The notes: generated by a model from the letters alone, not told the origin. Counted from the stretch's first letter, positions 28,389 to 38,068 are shown. The stretch is DNA of 64,000 nucleotides from Marinobacterium mangrovicola (GCF_004339595.1 NZ_SMFU01000007.1:514658-578657), one strand, 5' to 3'. Program-made: numbers and translations.

Positions 28389-28949
28389 ATGACATCCCGG
28401 CTTTCCCGGTTTTACGGACTTACCCGCTATTCGGGGCTCTCAGATAACTTCTGGCTAAACCTGGTCGGTTTTCAGCTGATCTGGTGGTCACTGGTGCTCT
28501 GGGGCAATGCGGCGGTGCCTGTCGCACTGCTGCTGTTGCTGGCTCACCTTGTTCTGCACAGTGCTCCACGTAAAGAGCTGCAACTTATTCTGGCCGCAGC
28601 GTTGCTCGGTTTTGCTGCCGATTCCCTGTTGACGCTTAGTGGCGTCTTTCTGTTTTCCCCCGCTTATCTGCTGCCGCCGTTATGGCTGCTGGTGCTCTGG
28701 TTTGCCTTCGCGGCGACCCTGAATCAAACACTCAACTGGTTTTCTCGTCGCTACCGTCTCGCGGCCCTGATCGGCGGTCCCGGTGGCAGCAGCACCTATC
28801 TGGCGGCGTCGGAGTTGGGTGCGGTCTCCCTTGGACCTGGAACGTTACCGGCGGTAGCGCTGCTGACGCTGGTTTGGGCGCTGTTGTTCCCGCTGCTGGT
28901 ATGGCTTAAAGATCGAATCGAGGTGCGCCATGTCTGTGTATCGCGTTAA
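28389..28949 (+). CDS. DUF2878-family inner-membrane protein
   Basis: A 186-residue hydrophobic protein, almost entirely membrane helices (about five or six), starting at the ATG at 28389 with GGAG six bases upstream. It belongs to the DUF2878 type. Its 3' end overlaps the next gene by 20 bases. In other proteobacteria this family is found with the chalcone-isomerase-like and DUF3833 genes that follow here; the joint function is not known. Confidence 0.7.
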   Translation: MTSRLSRFYGLTRYSGLSDNFWLNLVGFQLIWWSLVLWGNAAVPVALLLLLAHLVLHSAPRKELQLILAAALLGFAADSLLTLSGVFLFSPAYLLPPLWLLVLWFAFAATLNQTLNWFSRRYRLAALIGGPGGSSTYLAASELGAVSLGPGTLPAVALLTLVWALLFPLLVWLKDRIEVRHVCVSR

Positions 28950-29448
28950 TTCCGGTTTTCGGGTTTGTCTGATCATCGCTCTGATGAGCCTGGGTCTGTC
29001 TGCTTCGGCGCAAACCAGGTATCCGCAGGGGCTGGAACAGGTGGGCCAGGCACGGCTTAGTTTGCTTTGGCTGGATATCTACGATGCCCGCCTGTTTAGC
29101 CCGGACGGCGCCTACCGTGCCGGTGAAGCGCCGTTGCTGCTGGAGCTGACCTATCATCGTGCGATCTCCAGCGAGGAGCTTGTCGAGGAAACCCTGAGCC
29201 AGCTTGAGGGACGGGTCGATGCACTGGCGGTACCTCGTAACCGGCTGAATAAACTGCTGCCCAGTGTCGACGATGGTGATCAGCTGGCGTTTTATCTGAG
29301 CCCTGATGGCCGGGGCGCTTTCTACTTCAATCGTGAATATCTGGGCGAGCTGGAGAATAGCGACTTTAACCGCGCATTTTTGGATATCTGGCTGGCACCG
29401 GATAGCGACTACCCGGAGCTGACACAGCAGCTCATCGGCAAGGAATAG
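28930..29448 (+). CDS. Chalcone-isomerase-like exported protein
   Basis: A 172-residue protein with a signal peptide (about 1-27, cleavage at ASA) and a single chalcone-isomerase-like domain: GQARLSLLWLDIYDARLF, LELTYHRAISSEELVE, and FNREYLGEL. Bacterial members are periplasmic and probably not flavonoid enzymes; fatty-acid or lipid binding has been suggested for the fold. It overlaps the DUF2878 gene and is 14 bases from the DUF3833 gene. Confidence 0.78.
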   Translation: MSVYRVNSGFRVCLIIALMSLGLSASAQTRYPQGLEQVGQARLSLLWLDIYDARLFSPDGAYRAGEAPLLLELTYHRAISSEELVEETLSQLEGRVDALAVPRNRLNKLLPSVDDGDQLAFYLSPDGRGAFYFNREYLGELENSDFNRAFLDIWLAPDSDYPELTQQLIGKE

Positions 29449-29462
29449 GCAAGGAGAAGAAG

Positions 29463-30050
29463 ATGATCAGGCGTTCAAAACTGGCTGTGCCGTTGCTGGG
29501 TGCTCTCGCGCTGGCGGGGTGCTCTGCCAACCTGAGCGATTACCGTGAAGAGACTCCGGTGCTCAAACTCAGTGAGTTTTTCTCCGGACAGCTGGAAGCC
29601 AAAGGCATAGTGCAGGACTTCAGCGGCAAGGTGGTACGTCGCTTTACTGCCGATATTGTTGGCCGCTGGGACGAGCAGGGGCAGGGTGTACTGGATGAAC
29701 TGTTTATCTATGCCGATGGCAGCGAGCAGCATCGTTGCTGGCGCCTAAAAGAGGAAGAGCGGAGTTCCACCTACACTTATTCGGGCAGCGCAGGTGATGT
29801 GGTGGGTGAGGCGGCCGGCAGCGCCGAAGGCAATGCATTGAACTGGCAGTACAAGCTGCGTGTGCCGGTGTCCGGTAACGAGTGGGTATTGGGCATGGAC
29901 GACTGGATGTATCTGGTGGATGACCAGACACTGATCAACAGAACCCAGATGTCCAAGTGGGGAATCCCTGTCGGTGAGGTAACACTCTACATCTCGAAAA
30001 CATCTGACACGGCGCAGCGACCGCTGTCCGAGGATTGCCGACTGGATTGA
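29463..30050 (+). CDS. DUF3833-family lipoprotein
   Basis: A 195-residue predicted lipoprotein with lipobox LALAGC (Cys20). The mature part is a beta-rich barrel-like domain of the DUF3833 type, with FFSGQLEAKGIVQDFSG and MDDWMYLVDD. It has an AAGGAGAAG ribosome-binding site. It closes the three-gene unit with the DUF2878 and chalcone-isomerase-like genes, which suggests an envelope lipid-related role. Confidence 0.78.
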   Translation: MIRRSKLAVPLLGALALAGCSANLSDYREETPVLKLSEFFSGQLEAKGIVQDFSGKVVRRFTADIVGRWDEQGQGVLDELFIYADGSEQHRCWRLKEEERSSTYTYSGSAGDVVGEAAGSAEGNALNWQYKLRVPVSGNEWVLGMDDWMYLVDDQTLINRTQMSKWGIPVGEVTLYISKTSDTAQRPLSEDCRLD

Positions 30051-30238
30051 GCCTGGAAGGCCTTGGTTGTTGGAATGCCCTAAAAAGTCCGGTGCTTCAG
30101 GCAAGGCTTTTCCACTGGCGGATAAGTTATGCTGGCCTGTCTTGGGTATACTGGTTGCCCGGTAATACCGGAGCCACCGAGGAGTTAGGGCAGGGAGTTG
30201 TTACAAGGGTTTATGACAACGGCTTATGACAAGGACTT

Positions 30239-31162
30239 ATGAGTAGCTACGATCGATCCACGCAGGGTTTTATCGGTGCCTGGCTGGCTGAAATCCGCGC
30301 ACGCCCCTGGACCGCCGCAGGTCTTTTCACCGCCTCCCTGGCGATACTGCTGTTATTGCTGAGTCAGTTGCTGGGCACCTCAGCCTTGTCTGTTTCATTT
30401 CGTGATGCGGCTATTGGCGGTTTTGTGGGTTTCGCATCGACAGCACTGGGTGCCTGCGGAGCGCTGCTGTTAACTAATCTCAAGACCCGCACCGAAGACT
30501 CCATGCTCGGCTTTGCCGCCGGGATGATGCTGGCGGCTTCCTCGTTTTCATTGATTCTGCCGGGACTCGCTGAAGGTGAACGTCTCACCGGCAGCCCGAT
30601 TCTCTCATCGCTGATTCTCTCTGCCGGGCTGGCACTTGGGGTCGTGCTGATGCTGGGGCTAGACCGGTTTACGCCCCACGAACATGAGCATCTCGGCGCT
30701 CATGGCCCCGATTATCAACGCCTGAATCGGGTCTGGTTGTTCACCCTGGCTATTGCCCTGCACAACCTGCCGGAGGGGATGGCGATCGGTGTCAGCTTTT
30801 CCGGCGGCGACCTCAGTGTCGGACTGCCTCTAACCACGGCGATAGCGGTACAGAATATTCCCGAAGGGCTGGCGGTGGCGATGGCGCTGCGGGCCGCCGG
30901 CATGCGACCGGCAACATCGGTATTGCTGGCCGGTGCTACCGGCATGATGGAACTGCTGGGCGCGTTTCTCGGCATCGGTGTGGCGAGCGGTGTACCTATT
31001 GCCTACCCGGTCGGCCTGGGATTGGCGGCAGGTGCCATGCTGTTTGTGGTCTCCCATGAAGTGATTCCCGAAACCCACCGCAACGGTCATCAAACGCCAG
31101 CCACTATCGGCCTGATGGCGGGCTTTGGGCTGATGATGATCCTGGATACGGTGCTGGGCTAG
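30239..31162 (+). CDS. ZIP-family metal transporter
   Basis: A 307-residue inner-membrane ZIP transporter (GufA-like), probably taking up zinc or other divalent metals. Eight transmembrane helices are plausible. The metal-site motifs HNLPEG (helix 4) and QNIPEG (helix 5) are conserved, and a His/Glu-rich cytoplasmic loop HEHEH follows the third helix. A roughly 30-residue N-terminal extension precedes the first helix. The stop lies three bases before the next start codon, so the downstream gene is probably co-translated. Confidence 0.9.
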   Translation: MSSYDRSTQGFIGAWLAEIRARPWTAAGLFTASLAILLLLLSQLLGTSALSVSFRDAAIGGFVGFASTALGACGALLLTNLKTRTEDSMLGFAAGMMLAASSFSLILPGLAEGERLTGSPILSSLILSAGLALGVVLMLGLDRFTPHEHEHLGAHGPDYQRLNRVWLFTLAIALHNLPEGMAIGVSFSGGDLSVGLPLTTAIAVQNIPEGLAVAMALRAAGMRPATSVLLAGATGMMELLGAFLGIGVASGVPIAYPVGLGLAAGAMLFVVSHEVIPETHRNGHQTPATIGLMAGFGLMMILDTVLG

Positions 31163-31165
31163 TTG

Positions 31166-31942
31166 ATGAGTTCTATCCGCGAAAGGCAGTTTTATCGCAA
31201 CGGTCCGATCTACGCTGAGTTGGAGAATTCCGATTTTGCGGCGATCCGCCGTCAGTTTGATTTCCGTGGTATCCGCATCGGCCGCTGGGTTACCAAGGCG
31301 GAGCAGGCGGCGGTGGCGCCACAGTTTCACGCTGCGCTCTGCGATCTGATGCAGATCCTGCAGGTGCCGGAACTGGTGATCTCGCTGCGAGGCTCGCTGG
31401 CGCTGCATTATGGCACCGGTGGTCGGCCAGGTGTGGCAGCCCATTACGATGCCGCCCAGCACACCTTTGCGCTGGCCAAAAATGCAGGCCCTGGCAGTAT
31501 TGCCCATGAGTGGTTTCACGCCTTTGATCACTATATCGCCGGCCAGGCGTTCAATGCGCTCTCGCCGTCAGTGTTTGGCTCCCGTGCCTGGCTGCACGAT
31601 GAGGAGCAGATAGAGCACCCGTTAAACCAGCGTCTGTTCGCCTGCTATAACGCGATCATGCTTAATGCCGATGGCAGCGCACCCAGTGACCTGGTGAAGC
31701 GTTCGATGAAGGTGGATCGTGCCCAGGGGCATCTTTACTTCAGTTTGCCGGAGGAGGTCTGTGCCCGCGCCTTTGAGTCCTGGATCCAGGATGCGAGGCT
31801 AAAAAACCATTTCCTGGTGAAAGGTACCAAAGAATCCCCCGAGGCCAAGGCCGGTGTTTATCCGCGTGGCGCCGAGAGAGAACTGATAGGGCAGGCCTTT
31901 GCCGCCTACTTCAGTTTGCTGGGCAGGGCACTCAGACGATAG
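31166..31942 (+). CDS. CLCA_X-family putative metalloprotease
   Basis: A 258-residue cytosolic protein with the zincin-like motif HEWFHAFDH (about residues 112-120), matching the CLCA_X family. It starts at ATG 31166, three bases after the ZIP stop, with no independent ribosome-binding site, so coupling to the transporter is likely. A zinc enzyme next to a metal transporter is a sensible pair, but the substrate is unknown. Confidence 0.78.
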   Translation: MSSIRERQFYRNGPIYAELENSDFAAIRRQFDFRGIRIGRWVTKAEQAAVAPQFHAALCDLMQILQVPELVISLRGSLALHYGTGGRPGVAAHYDAAQHTFALAKNAGPGSIAHEWFHAFDHYIAGQAFNALSPSVFGSRAWLHDEEQIEHPLNQRLFACYNAIMLNADGSAPSDLVKRSMKVDRAQGHLYFSLPEEVCARAFESWIQDARLKNHFLVKGTKESPEAKAGVYPRGAERELIGQAFAAYFSLLGRALRR

Positions 31943-32034
31943 CAGGACTGTACGCGGGTTCTGAACATTGCTCTAATGATGTATATCATTCGCGACCATC
32001 GCCACCGCGCTGTTCATCGAGTCAAGGAATGCTG

Positions 32035-33180
32035 ATGGCACAACTGATCTACCTCACCGCTGATGAAGCTATCCTGGAAGGCTTCGTGAATGTGCTTGAT
32101 CCCGCTTACGCTCTGGAGGTGCTGCATCTGCCTGAAGAGTTGCAGGCGCGACTGAAAGAGCAGCGTTTCGATGCCGTTCTGCTCGATGACGCGGTAGCAG
32201 CGCATATCGGAGAGACCAGTTGCCGTGCCGTGATTACTGCGGCACGGGAGGGCGCTCTGCCGGTGTTGATGCTCAATCGACATGCCACGCCGGAGGCGCG
32301 GTTGTCCGCCCTTGAATTGGGTTGCGACGATTATCTTGCGCTGCCGTTTCTAGCTCCGGTCGTGGAGGCAAAGCTGCGCACTCACTCCAAACTGAGTCAG
32401 CTGCAGCAGCGCTACGATGCCCAGAGCGATGCGATGGCGCATGTGATGAACGAACTGTCGGTGGTTCAGGATGCCGCTATTCTCTGTCTGGCCTCTGTGG
32501 CGCGGGTTCGGGATCACTCCACCGGCAACCATATACTGCGGACCCAGCACTACGTTAAGGCTTTGGCGGAGCATCTGCGTCATCACCCCCGGTTCAGTGA
32601 TGAGCTCGATTCAGACACCATCGATCTGTTGTACAAGACCGCCGCGCTGCACGACATCGGCAAAGTGGCGATCCCCGATTCGATCCTGCAGAAGCCCGGT
32701 GAGCTGACGCCGGATGAGTTCGAGATCATGAAGCAGCACGCTTATTTCGGCTACCAGGCGATGCATACCGCTGAACAGCTGATGGAACGGCAGTTAGGCG
32801 AACGGGCGGCGCGTTTTCTCAAGGTAGGGCAGGAGGTGACCTTAAGCCATCATGAGCGTTGGGATGGCACCGGTTACCCCCAGGGTCTTGTCGGTGAGCA
32901 GATTCCTGTGGCTGCGCGGCTGATGTCTGTGGCGGATGTCTATGATGCGATCTCCTCGCGGCGTCCCTACAAGGATGCGCTGGGTCACGAAACCGCCGTT
33001 GAGGTGATTGCCGCGGGGCGCGGTAGTCACTTCGACCCGGATGTGGTCGATGCCTTTCTTGACCTGAAAGATACCTTTGCGCGAGTATCCCGCGTGCTCG
33101 AAGATCTGTTCCCCTCGTTGACCGATCTGACCCTTCACTCAATCGACAGTCTCGTTACCCCCGAAGAGCCTCGCAGCTAA
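32035..33180 (+). CDS. Receiver-like / HD-GYP-domain protein
   Basis: A 381-residue two-domain regulator. The N-terminal 115 residues have receiver-like topology, with an AVLLDDAV segment at the phosphoacceptor site and a P-F stretch near the end, but the usual leading acidic pair is missing. The C-terminal HD-GYP domain has HDIGK (about residue 206) and the GYP-type motif in WDGTGYP, so cyclic-di-GMP phosphodiesterase activity is expected. AAGGA six bases before the ATG at 32035 decides this start over one two codons earlier. Confidence 0.88.
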   Translation: MAQLIYLTADEAILEGFVNVLDPAYALEVLHLPEELQARLKEQRFDAVLLDDAVAAHIGETSCRAVITAAREGALPVLMLNRHATPEARLSALELGCDDYLALPFLAPVVEAKLRTHSKLSQLQQRYDAQSDAMAHVMNELSVVQDAAILCLASVARVRDHSTGNHILRTQHYVKALAEHLRHHPRFSDELDSDTIDLLYKTAALHDIGKVAIPDSILQKPGELTPDEFEIMKQHAYFGYQAMHTAEQLMERQLGERAARFLKVGQEVTLSHHERWDGTGYPQGLVGEQIPVAARLMSVADVYDAISSRRPYKDALGHETAVEVIAAGRGSHFDPDVVDAFLDLKDTFARVSRVLEDLFPSLTDLTLHSIDSLVTPEEPRS

Positions 33181-33211
33181 GCCTGGCCGATCAAGGATAT
33201 GTAAACCTGTA

Positions 33212-33955
33212 ATGACCGCTTCAGCCCGTGAAATCTACCGTGAATATGATCAATACGGCGTCGTTCGAGTGCTCGACGACGGCAACCGCCGAATTCTGAG
33301 TTTTGGCGATGATGATGAACAAAGCTGTGTGTTGAAAACCGATGTTACCGATCTTCAGCACGAATACACCCGGGCGATGCTGTTGGCGCTGATGTTTACC
33401 GAGCCGCGCCGCGTGCTGACCCTGGGGCTCGGCGCCGGCAGCCTGAATACCTGCCTGCACAACCGCTTTCCCGCGAGCAAACAGCAGGTGGTCGAGCTAC
33501 GACCGGCCGTAATCGAGGCGGCACGGCGCTTTTTCCAATTACCGCGCAGCAAGCGTCTGGTGCTGCATGAGATGGATGCCAAAGCCTACCTGGGAGCGCC
33601 GGAAACCTCGGGCGTGGATATTCTGTTCAGTGATCTTTACGGGTCTGATGGCATGGATGAGATGCAGCTGGATCCCGACTTTATCGAGCGCTGCGCGGAA
33701 CTGATCAAGGCGGATGGCTGGCTGGTACTCAACTGCTGGCGCGAGCATGAAAGCAGCGAACTGCCAAACCTGCTGTCAACCTGGTTTACCGAGCTGCTGA
33801 GCGTCCGTACCAGCGACGGTAACTGGGTACTCTTTGCCGGCAAGCAGCCCTCCCAGCTGAGTAACACCCAGATCAAAACTCGGTTAAAACAGCTGGAAAA
33901 GCAGCTGGGTTTCTCTCTTCATCCAGGGTTCAAGCGACTACAATCGTTGTTTTAG
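33212..33955 (+). CDS. Spermidine-synthase-like methyltransferase-fold protein
   Basis: A 247-residue protein with the SpeE/Rossmann fold. It opens with a short beta domain and has the nucleotide-binding LTLGLGAGSLNT and the acidic VVELRPAVIEAA, then DILFSDLYG. The usual polyamine-synthase catalytic residues are not all recognisable, and the protein is shorter than SpeE, so true spermidine synthase activity is doubtful; it may be a different aminopropyl- or methyltransferase. It follows the HD-GYP gene by 31 bases. Confidence 0.75.
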   Translation: MTASAREIYREYDQYGVVRVLDDGNRRILSFGDDDEQSCVLKTDVTDLQHEYTRAMLLALMFTEPRRVLTLGLGAGSLNTCLHNRFPASKQQVVELRPAVIEAARRFFQLPRSKRLVLHEMDAKAYLGAPETSGVDILFSDLYGSDGMDEMQLDPDFIERCAELIKADGWLVLNCWREHESSELPNLLSTWFTELLSVRTSDGNWVLFAGKQPSQLSNTQIKTRLKQLEKQLGFSLHPGFKRLQSLF

Positions 33956-34137
33956 GCAGGCGAAAAGAGCTTGAGCAAGTCTTAACCTGCAGTGCGGATA
34001 GAACGCTGTTGGTATGAGGTTTGCTATCTACACGTGGCTAATTAGCTATTGTTAGTTGGGACCGGGTAAATGGCTTGTTAGAGCCATTTGAATCCTTCGC
34101 TGCTGATCAATTCACTATTCAACCGGGCTGACGCCGC

Positions 34138-35643
34138 ATGAAAAGGATTTTACAGCGTGTCGTGCACAGGTTAGGTGGGCTGAACAGATGCCTGAGCACA
34201 CGTTTTGCGCTCCTGGCGGTCGTGCTGTTCCTGGTATTTGACTTCACTGCTCTGGCGCTGAATATCTGGTTAACCCATCGCATCGAATCTCAGGCGGTTT
34301 ATATCAATCTGGCGGGACGGCAACGGATGCTGTCACAGCAGATGGTAAAAACACTGCTCGAGATAGAAAACGCGCATGAGGCTGGGCAGGGCTCCGCCCG
34401 GCTGATGGCCCAGCTAAAGAACACCTTTACAGATTTCGATCGCACGCTGCTGGCATTTGAGCGAGGCGGCAGCACCCTGGATGGGCAGGGGAAAGAGATC
34501 TATCTGAAGCCGCTTGATCGGCCGGTACCCAAATCCCTGGTGCTGTCTGCGCAAAAGGTGTGGGCACCCTATCGCGGCGCGATGGTGGAACTGCTTTTCG
34601 AGCCAGGCGAGCAGGGACTCACGACGGCGGTATTGCTGGCACAGGATCGTAATGGCGAACTGTTGTCTTTGATGAACCGGCTGACCTTTCGCCTGCAGGA
34701 AGACACCAGCCACGAGGCATCGCAAATCCGACTCTTCCAGGGGCTGGCTTTCCTGTTGGCGCTGATCAACTTCGGCGTGGCGATTACCATCTATCTGGTG
34801 CGTATGAAGCATGCGCACCAGGAGAGGGATCTGATCGACAGTGTTATCGATCGGGTCGCTTCCGGCATTTTGGTGGTTGATCGGGCGCAGCAGATTATTC
34901 GCGCCAATGAGGCGATGGAGCTGCTTTCCGGTTACAGCGAGGCGGAACTGCTTACGCGACCGGTGCAGCAGGTGCTGCGTCGCAACGGCAATGAAATGAT
35001 CGCCCTTAGCCGCGAGGGCAAAACCTACTACTGTTCGGTGGATATCAGTCTGGCGCAGCTGTCGGGTAAACCGGTAGAGGTCTACACCATCAACGATGTG
35101 ACCGAACAGAAGCGAACCCACGAACGTCTCTCCATTCTGGCCTATCACGATCAACTGACCGGGCTACCCAATCGATTGCTGTTTGATGACCGCCTTAAAC
35201 TCGAGCTCAACCACTGCCGCAGGCTGGATCACCGTCTGGCCGTGCTGTTTATCGATCTGGATCAGTTCAAACCAATCAATGACAGGTTCGGCCATGATGT
35301 GGGTGACCAGGTGCTGCGTCAGTTTGCGCTTCGTCTGAACAACTCCCTGCGCAGTACCGATACCGTGTCGCGGCGAGGCGGTGACGAGTTCACCCTTATC
35401 CTGACCGATATTCCGGTGCGCTCCGTCTGTGAAAAGCTGGTGTTCGATCTGCACCAGGAGATCACCAAGCCCTATTTTATCGACGGCAAGGAACTCTCGG
35501 TTGGCGCCAGTATCGGTGTCGTCAGCTTTCCTGACGATGGTGACAGTGCCGAGAAACTGCTGAATCGAGCGGATGAGGCGATGTACTGGGCCAAACACCA
35601 TATACCGGGAAGTATCGCTTTCTGGAGCGATCTGGACAGCTAA
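34138..35643 (+). CDS. Membrane GGDEF diguanylate cyclase with PilJ-type sensor and PAS
   Basis: A 501-residue inner-membrane protein. The layout is: transmembrane helix (about 22-45); a periplasmic type-IV-pili/NarX-like four-helix sensor (about 46-200) containing the [13 protein letters not shown] motif; second helix (about 202-222); PAS domain (about 232-325); and GGDEF domain (about 330-495). The active-site motif GGDEF is at residues 414-418, and the inhibitory RxxD site is present as RSTD five residues earlier, so it should make c-di-GMP with product feedback. No EAL domain. The signal it senses is unknown. Confidence 0.92.
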   Translation: MKRILQRVVHRLGGLNRCLSTRFALLAVVLFLVFDFTALALNIWLTHRIESQAVYINLAGRQRMLSQQMVKTLLEIENAHEAGQGSARLMAQLKNTFTDFDRTLLAFERGGSTLDGQGKEIYLKPLDRPVPKSLVLSAQKVWAPYRGAMVELLFEPGEQGLTTAVLLAQDRNGELLSLMNRLTFRLQEDTSHEASQIRLFQGLAFLLALINFGVAITIYLVRMKHAHQERDLIDSVIDRVASGILVVDRAQQIIRANEAMELLSGYSEAELLTRPVQQVLRRNGNEMIALSREGKTYYCSVDISLAQLSGKPVEVYTINDVTEQKRTHERLSILAYHDQLTGLPNRLLFDDRLKLELNHCRRLDHRLAVLFIDLDQFKPINDRFGHDVGDQVLRQFALRLNNSLRSTDTVSRRGGDEFTLILTDIPVRSVCEKLVFDLHQEITKPYFIDGKELSVGASIGVVSFPDDGDSAEKLLNRADEAMYWAKHHIPGSIAFWSDLDS

Positions 35644-35737
35644 GCAGCTCCATCGCGGGTCTGTCATGCTTGGCATTGTCAGCTGTTCTCAGGTGCGGAT
35701 AATGGCGCCTATTCAAAACTCAACAGAGGAGAACAGC

Positions 35738-36175
35738 ATGGCCGAGACCGTCTGGCATCAGCAGACGTTGTCGCTCAGGGCGCGACGTCGGGGCTTTCAT
35801 CTGATTACCGATGAGATCGAGAGCGCGCTGCAGTCCGAACTCAGCCGGATCGATTGCGGCCTGCTGCATCTCTTCCTGCAGCACACCTCCGCATCACTGA
35901 CCATTAATGAGAATGCTGATCCCACCGTACGTCAGGATTTCGAAAGCCACTTTACCCGTTCGGTACCGGAGCAGTCGGGGCTTTATCGCCATGATTATGA
36001 AGGCCCGGACGATATGCCAGCGCACATCAAAAGCAGTATTCTCGGCCCCGCGCTGACCATTCCTGTAAGCCGCGGGCATCTGGCGCTGGGAACCTGGCAG
36101 GGGATCTATTCCTGCGAGCACCGGGACCATGCAGGTTCCCGCCGGTTGGTAGCCACGCTCACCGGCAGCGCTTGA
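35738..36175 (+). CDS. YjbQ-family protein
   Basis: A 145-residue YjbQ protein. The ATG at 35738 has AGAGGAG seven bases upstream and gives the normal N-terminus; an in-frame start 165 bases earlier lacks support. Conserved motifs are [19 protein letters not shown] and GRG-like [17 protein letters not shown], with His/Glu residues that bind metal. YjbQ has been linked to weak thiamin-phosphate synthase activity, but the physiological role is open. The stop overlaps the next start. Confidence 0.9.
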   Translation: MAETVWHQQTLSLRARRRGFHLITDEIESALQSELSRIDCGLLHLFLQHTSASLTINENADPTVRQDFESHFTRSVPEQSGLYRHDYEGPDDMPAHIKSSILGPALTIPVSRGHLALGTWQGIYSCEHRDHAGSRRLVATLTGSA

Positions 36176-36714
36176 TGCAGTTACTGTCCTCACTGACACC
36201 CATTGAACTTGCCGGTCAGCTCGTCAGTCTCGTTGCACTTGTGCTTTGCATGCTGGCTTTCTCCAGTAAGCGCGATGATCGGCTGATGAAGCTGCTGGTG
36301 TCCGCTAATATCGCGTTTGCGCTTCAGTTTGCACTGTTTGGTAGCTGGGCTGCTTCAGTGCTGACGCTGCTGGTGATACTGCGTATTGTGCTTGCCCGCC
36401 GTTACGCCCGAAACCTCAAGGTAATGGGTTTTGTGCTGGTGGCCAGTCTGCTGGCAACTGCGTTGACCTGGCGCGGGCCAGTGGATCTGTTTCCGCTGGC
36501 TGCCACCTTTATGGGTACGGTGGGCATGTTCATGCTGCGCGGGATTCCCATGCGGCTGATGCTGGCAGGCGCGGGCTCAGCCTGGATGCTGAGTTCGCTG
36601 GTGATCGGCTCTGTGGGCGGGACGCTGGCCGAAGCGGTGGTGGTGGGCGTAAATCTTATCACTGTAGCCCGTATGATGATGGATAAAAAACGAGCATCTG
36701 AGCACTCGCAATAA
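36175..36714 (+). CDS. YgjV-family inner-membrane protein
   Basis: A 179-residue membrane protein of the YgjV type (about five helices), starting at the ATG that overlaps the yjbQ TGA by one base, so the pair is co-translated. YgjV function is not well defined. Helices are visible at about 12-32, 45-70, 80-100, 105-125 and 145-165. Confidence 0.72.
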   Translation: MQLLSSLTPIELAGQLVSLVALVLCMLAFSSKRDDRLMKLLVSANIAFALQFALFGSWAASVLTLLVILRIVLARRYARNLKVMGFVLVASLLATALTWRGPVDLFPLAATFMGTVGMFMLRGIPMRLMLAGAGSAWMLSSLVIGSVGGTLAEAVVVGVNLITVARMMMDKKRASEHSQ

Positions 36715-36789
36715 AATAAATGTTCACTTTTATTTCGATTTATTAGCCCGCTGTTGATTATCAATTCTTGTCTATACTGAAACGCCACA

Positions 36790-36822
36790 GGATCTTTTCA
36801 AATTAATTAATCGGAAAGATCC
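36790..36822 (+). promoter_or_regulatory. Hairpin in leader of the M15 peptidase gene
   Basis: A perfect 8-bp inverted repeat GGATCTTT / AAAGATCC with a 17-nt AT-rich spacer lies 37-69 bases upstream of the start codon and just after a TATACT box. It could be an operator or a leader structure. Confidence 0.4.
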
Positions 36823-36858
36823 GCGCGTTGTTAACCGTATCTCAAGGAGGGAGGCATT

Positions 36859-37656
36859 ATGTCTATCCAGATCCTGCGTCGCGGTAGTCAAGGGCGGTTC
36901 GTCGAAAAGTGGCAAATATTTCTGGTTGGTTTGAGATTCCTGCACTACGCAGTGGATGGAGATTTCGGGCCGCGTACCGAAGAGGCAACCAAGGCGTTTC
37001 AGCGTTCACAGGGCCTGTCTGCTGATGGCATTGTCGGCCCACAAACCTTTGGCAAGGCGATACTCGAGGGTTTTGATGTCGGCTTCAGCGATCCGGATCG
37101 AGGCGATGCGGAAGATCTTTTACCTGGCAATACGGCGTTGAAAGCTGCCACGGCCTCTACCCGTGCCCGTCTTTTTGGCCAGTTCGATTTTAAACCAGCA
37201 CCTACACCTGGTAATCGTGAGGCGATCAAAATACTGGGTAACTGGGAGAAGGAAAATATCGTTTCGGTCTATATCCCAGAGCTTGAGGGGATCTCTGTTT
37301 TCGGCAAGCGCAGCAGCGGGCGGATGAGGTTCCACCGGCTGGCGCAAGAGCAGCTGAAAGCGATGTGGGCCGCCTGGGGCGATGCCGGCGTGTTGGATAA
37401 CATCCTGACCTACGATGGCAGCTTCAATGCCCGCTTTATACGCGGCAGTCGCTCAACGCTCAGTAATCATGCCTTTGGCAGTGCGTTCGATATTAACGCC
37501 CGTTGGAATCCGCTGGGGGCAATACCGATGGCCAGGGGCCGGGAGGGCTCGGTCAGGGAGCTGGTGGATATTGCCAATCAATTTGGCTTTTTCTGGGGCG
37601 GGCACTTCAACGGCCGGCCCGACGGTATGCATTTCGAAGTGGCCAAGCTGTTATAA
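36859..37656 (+). CDS. Peptidoglycan-binding / M15 D-Ala-D-Ala peptidase, no signal peptide
   Basis: A 265-residue two-domain cell-wall enzyme. Residues about 3-70 form a PG_binding_1 domain (LRRGSQGRFVEKWQIFL, VDGDFGPRTEEATKAFQ, DGIVGPQTFG). After a linker, residues about 160-262 form an M15-type carboxypeptidase: SNHAFGSAFDIN and DGMHFEV carry the zinc-binding His and Asp residues. There is no signal peptide, as in phage endolysins. AAGGAGGGAGG is a very strong ribosome-binding site. A terminator separates it from the next cluster, but its peptidoglycan theme matches that cluster. Confidence 0.85.
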   Translation: MSIQILRRGSQGRFVEKWQIFLVGLRFLHYAVDGDFGPRTEEATKAFQRSQGLSADGIVGPQTFGKAILEGFDVGFSDPDRGDAEDLLPGNTALKAATASTRARLFGQFDFKPAPTPGNREAIKILGNWEKENIVSVYIPELEGISVFGKRSSGRMRFHRLAQEQLKAMWAAWGDAGVLDNILTYDGSFNARFIRGSRSTLSNHAFGSAFDINARWNPLGAIPMARGREGSVRELVDIANQFGFFWGGHFNGRPDGMHFEVAKLL

Positions 37657-37738
37657 ACAGATTGAAAATCTGTTAATTAGAATTTTTCATGGCCCGGTTG
37701 TTTAGTGTCTTAACTGTTATATAAATCGAACCCCTGGA

Positions 37739-37774
37739 ACCCATCGTTTTGTTAGGGAACGATGGGTATTTTTT
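37739..37774 (+). terminator. Terminator after the M15 gene
   Basis: A perfect 10-bp stem (37739-37748 with 37758-37767), 9-nt loop, followed by A and a T-rich tract. Confidence 0.88.
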
Positions 37775-38068
37775 AGCGGCTGTTAAATTGTATGTTATCT
37801 ATTGGGTACGAATTTAAAATTCAATATGAATTTATTTTCATATGATTTTGTATCCACCTGTGCACACCACGCACAAATGGTTAAACGTGCGTTTGACCTT
37901 TGCTGGATCTGCTGCTTTTCTTCCTTTGCCTGTTGACGGATTACATTGTTCAGCGTGGTGGTAATTAATCCAATCGCCCACCGCTATGTCATAAAACCGT
38001 TTACTGGAAACCGATTCAAAAATAAGAATGGGCTGATCTATGACCAGCCCTGGACAAGGAGTTGGTTC
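37775..38068. promoter_or_regulatory. AT-rich promoter region of the unknown gene cluster
   Basis: This 294-bp segment is clearly more AT-rich than its surroundings. A TTGACG at 37933-37938 has no good -10 partner. A GGGCTG/CAGCCC hairpin (38030-38050) ends six bases before the AAGGAG ribosome-binding site of the first cluster gene and could affect its translation. No gene is seen. Confidence 0.45.

Noticed and set aside
33212..33955. Spermidine synthase (speE)
   Set aside because: The fold matches, but the protein is short and the typical catalytic residues are not all seen, so no gene symbol is given.
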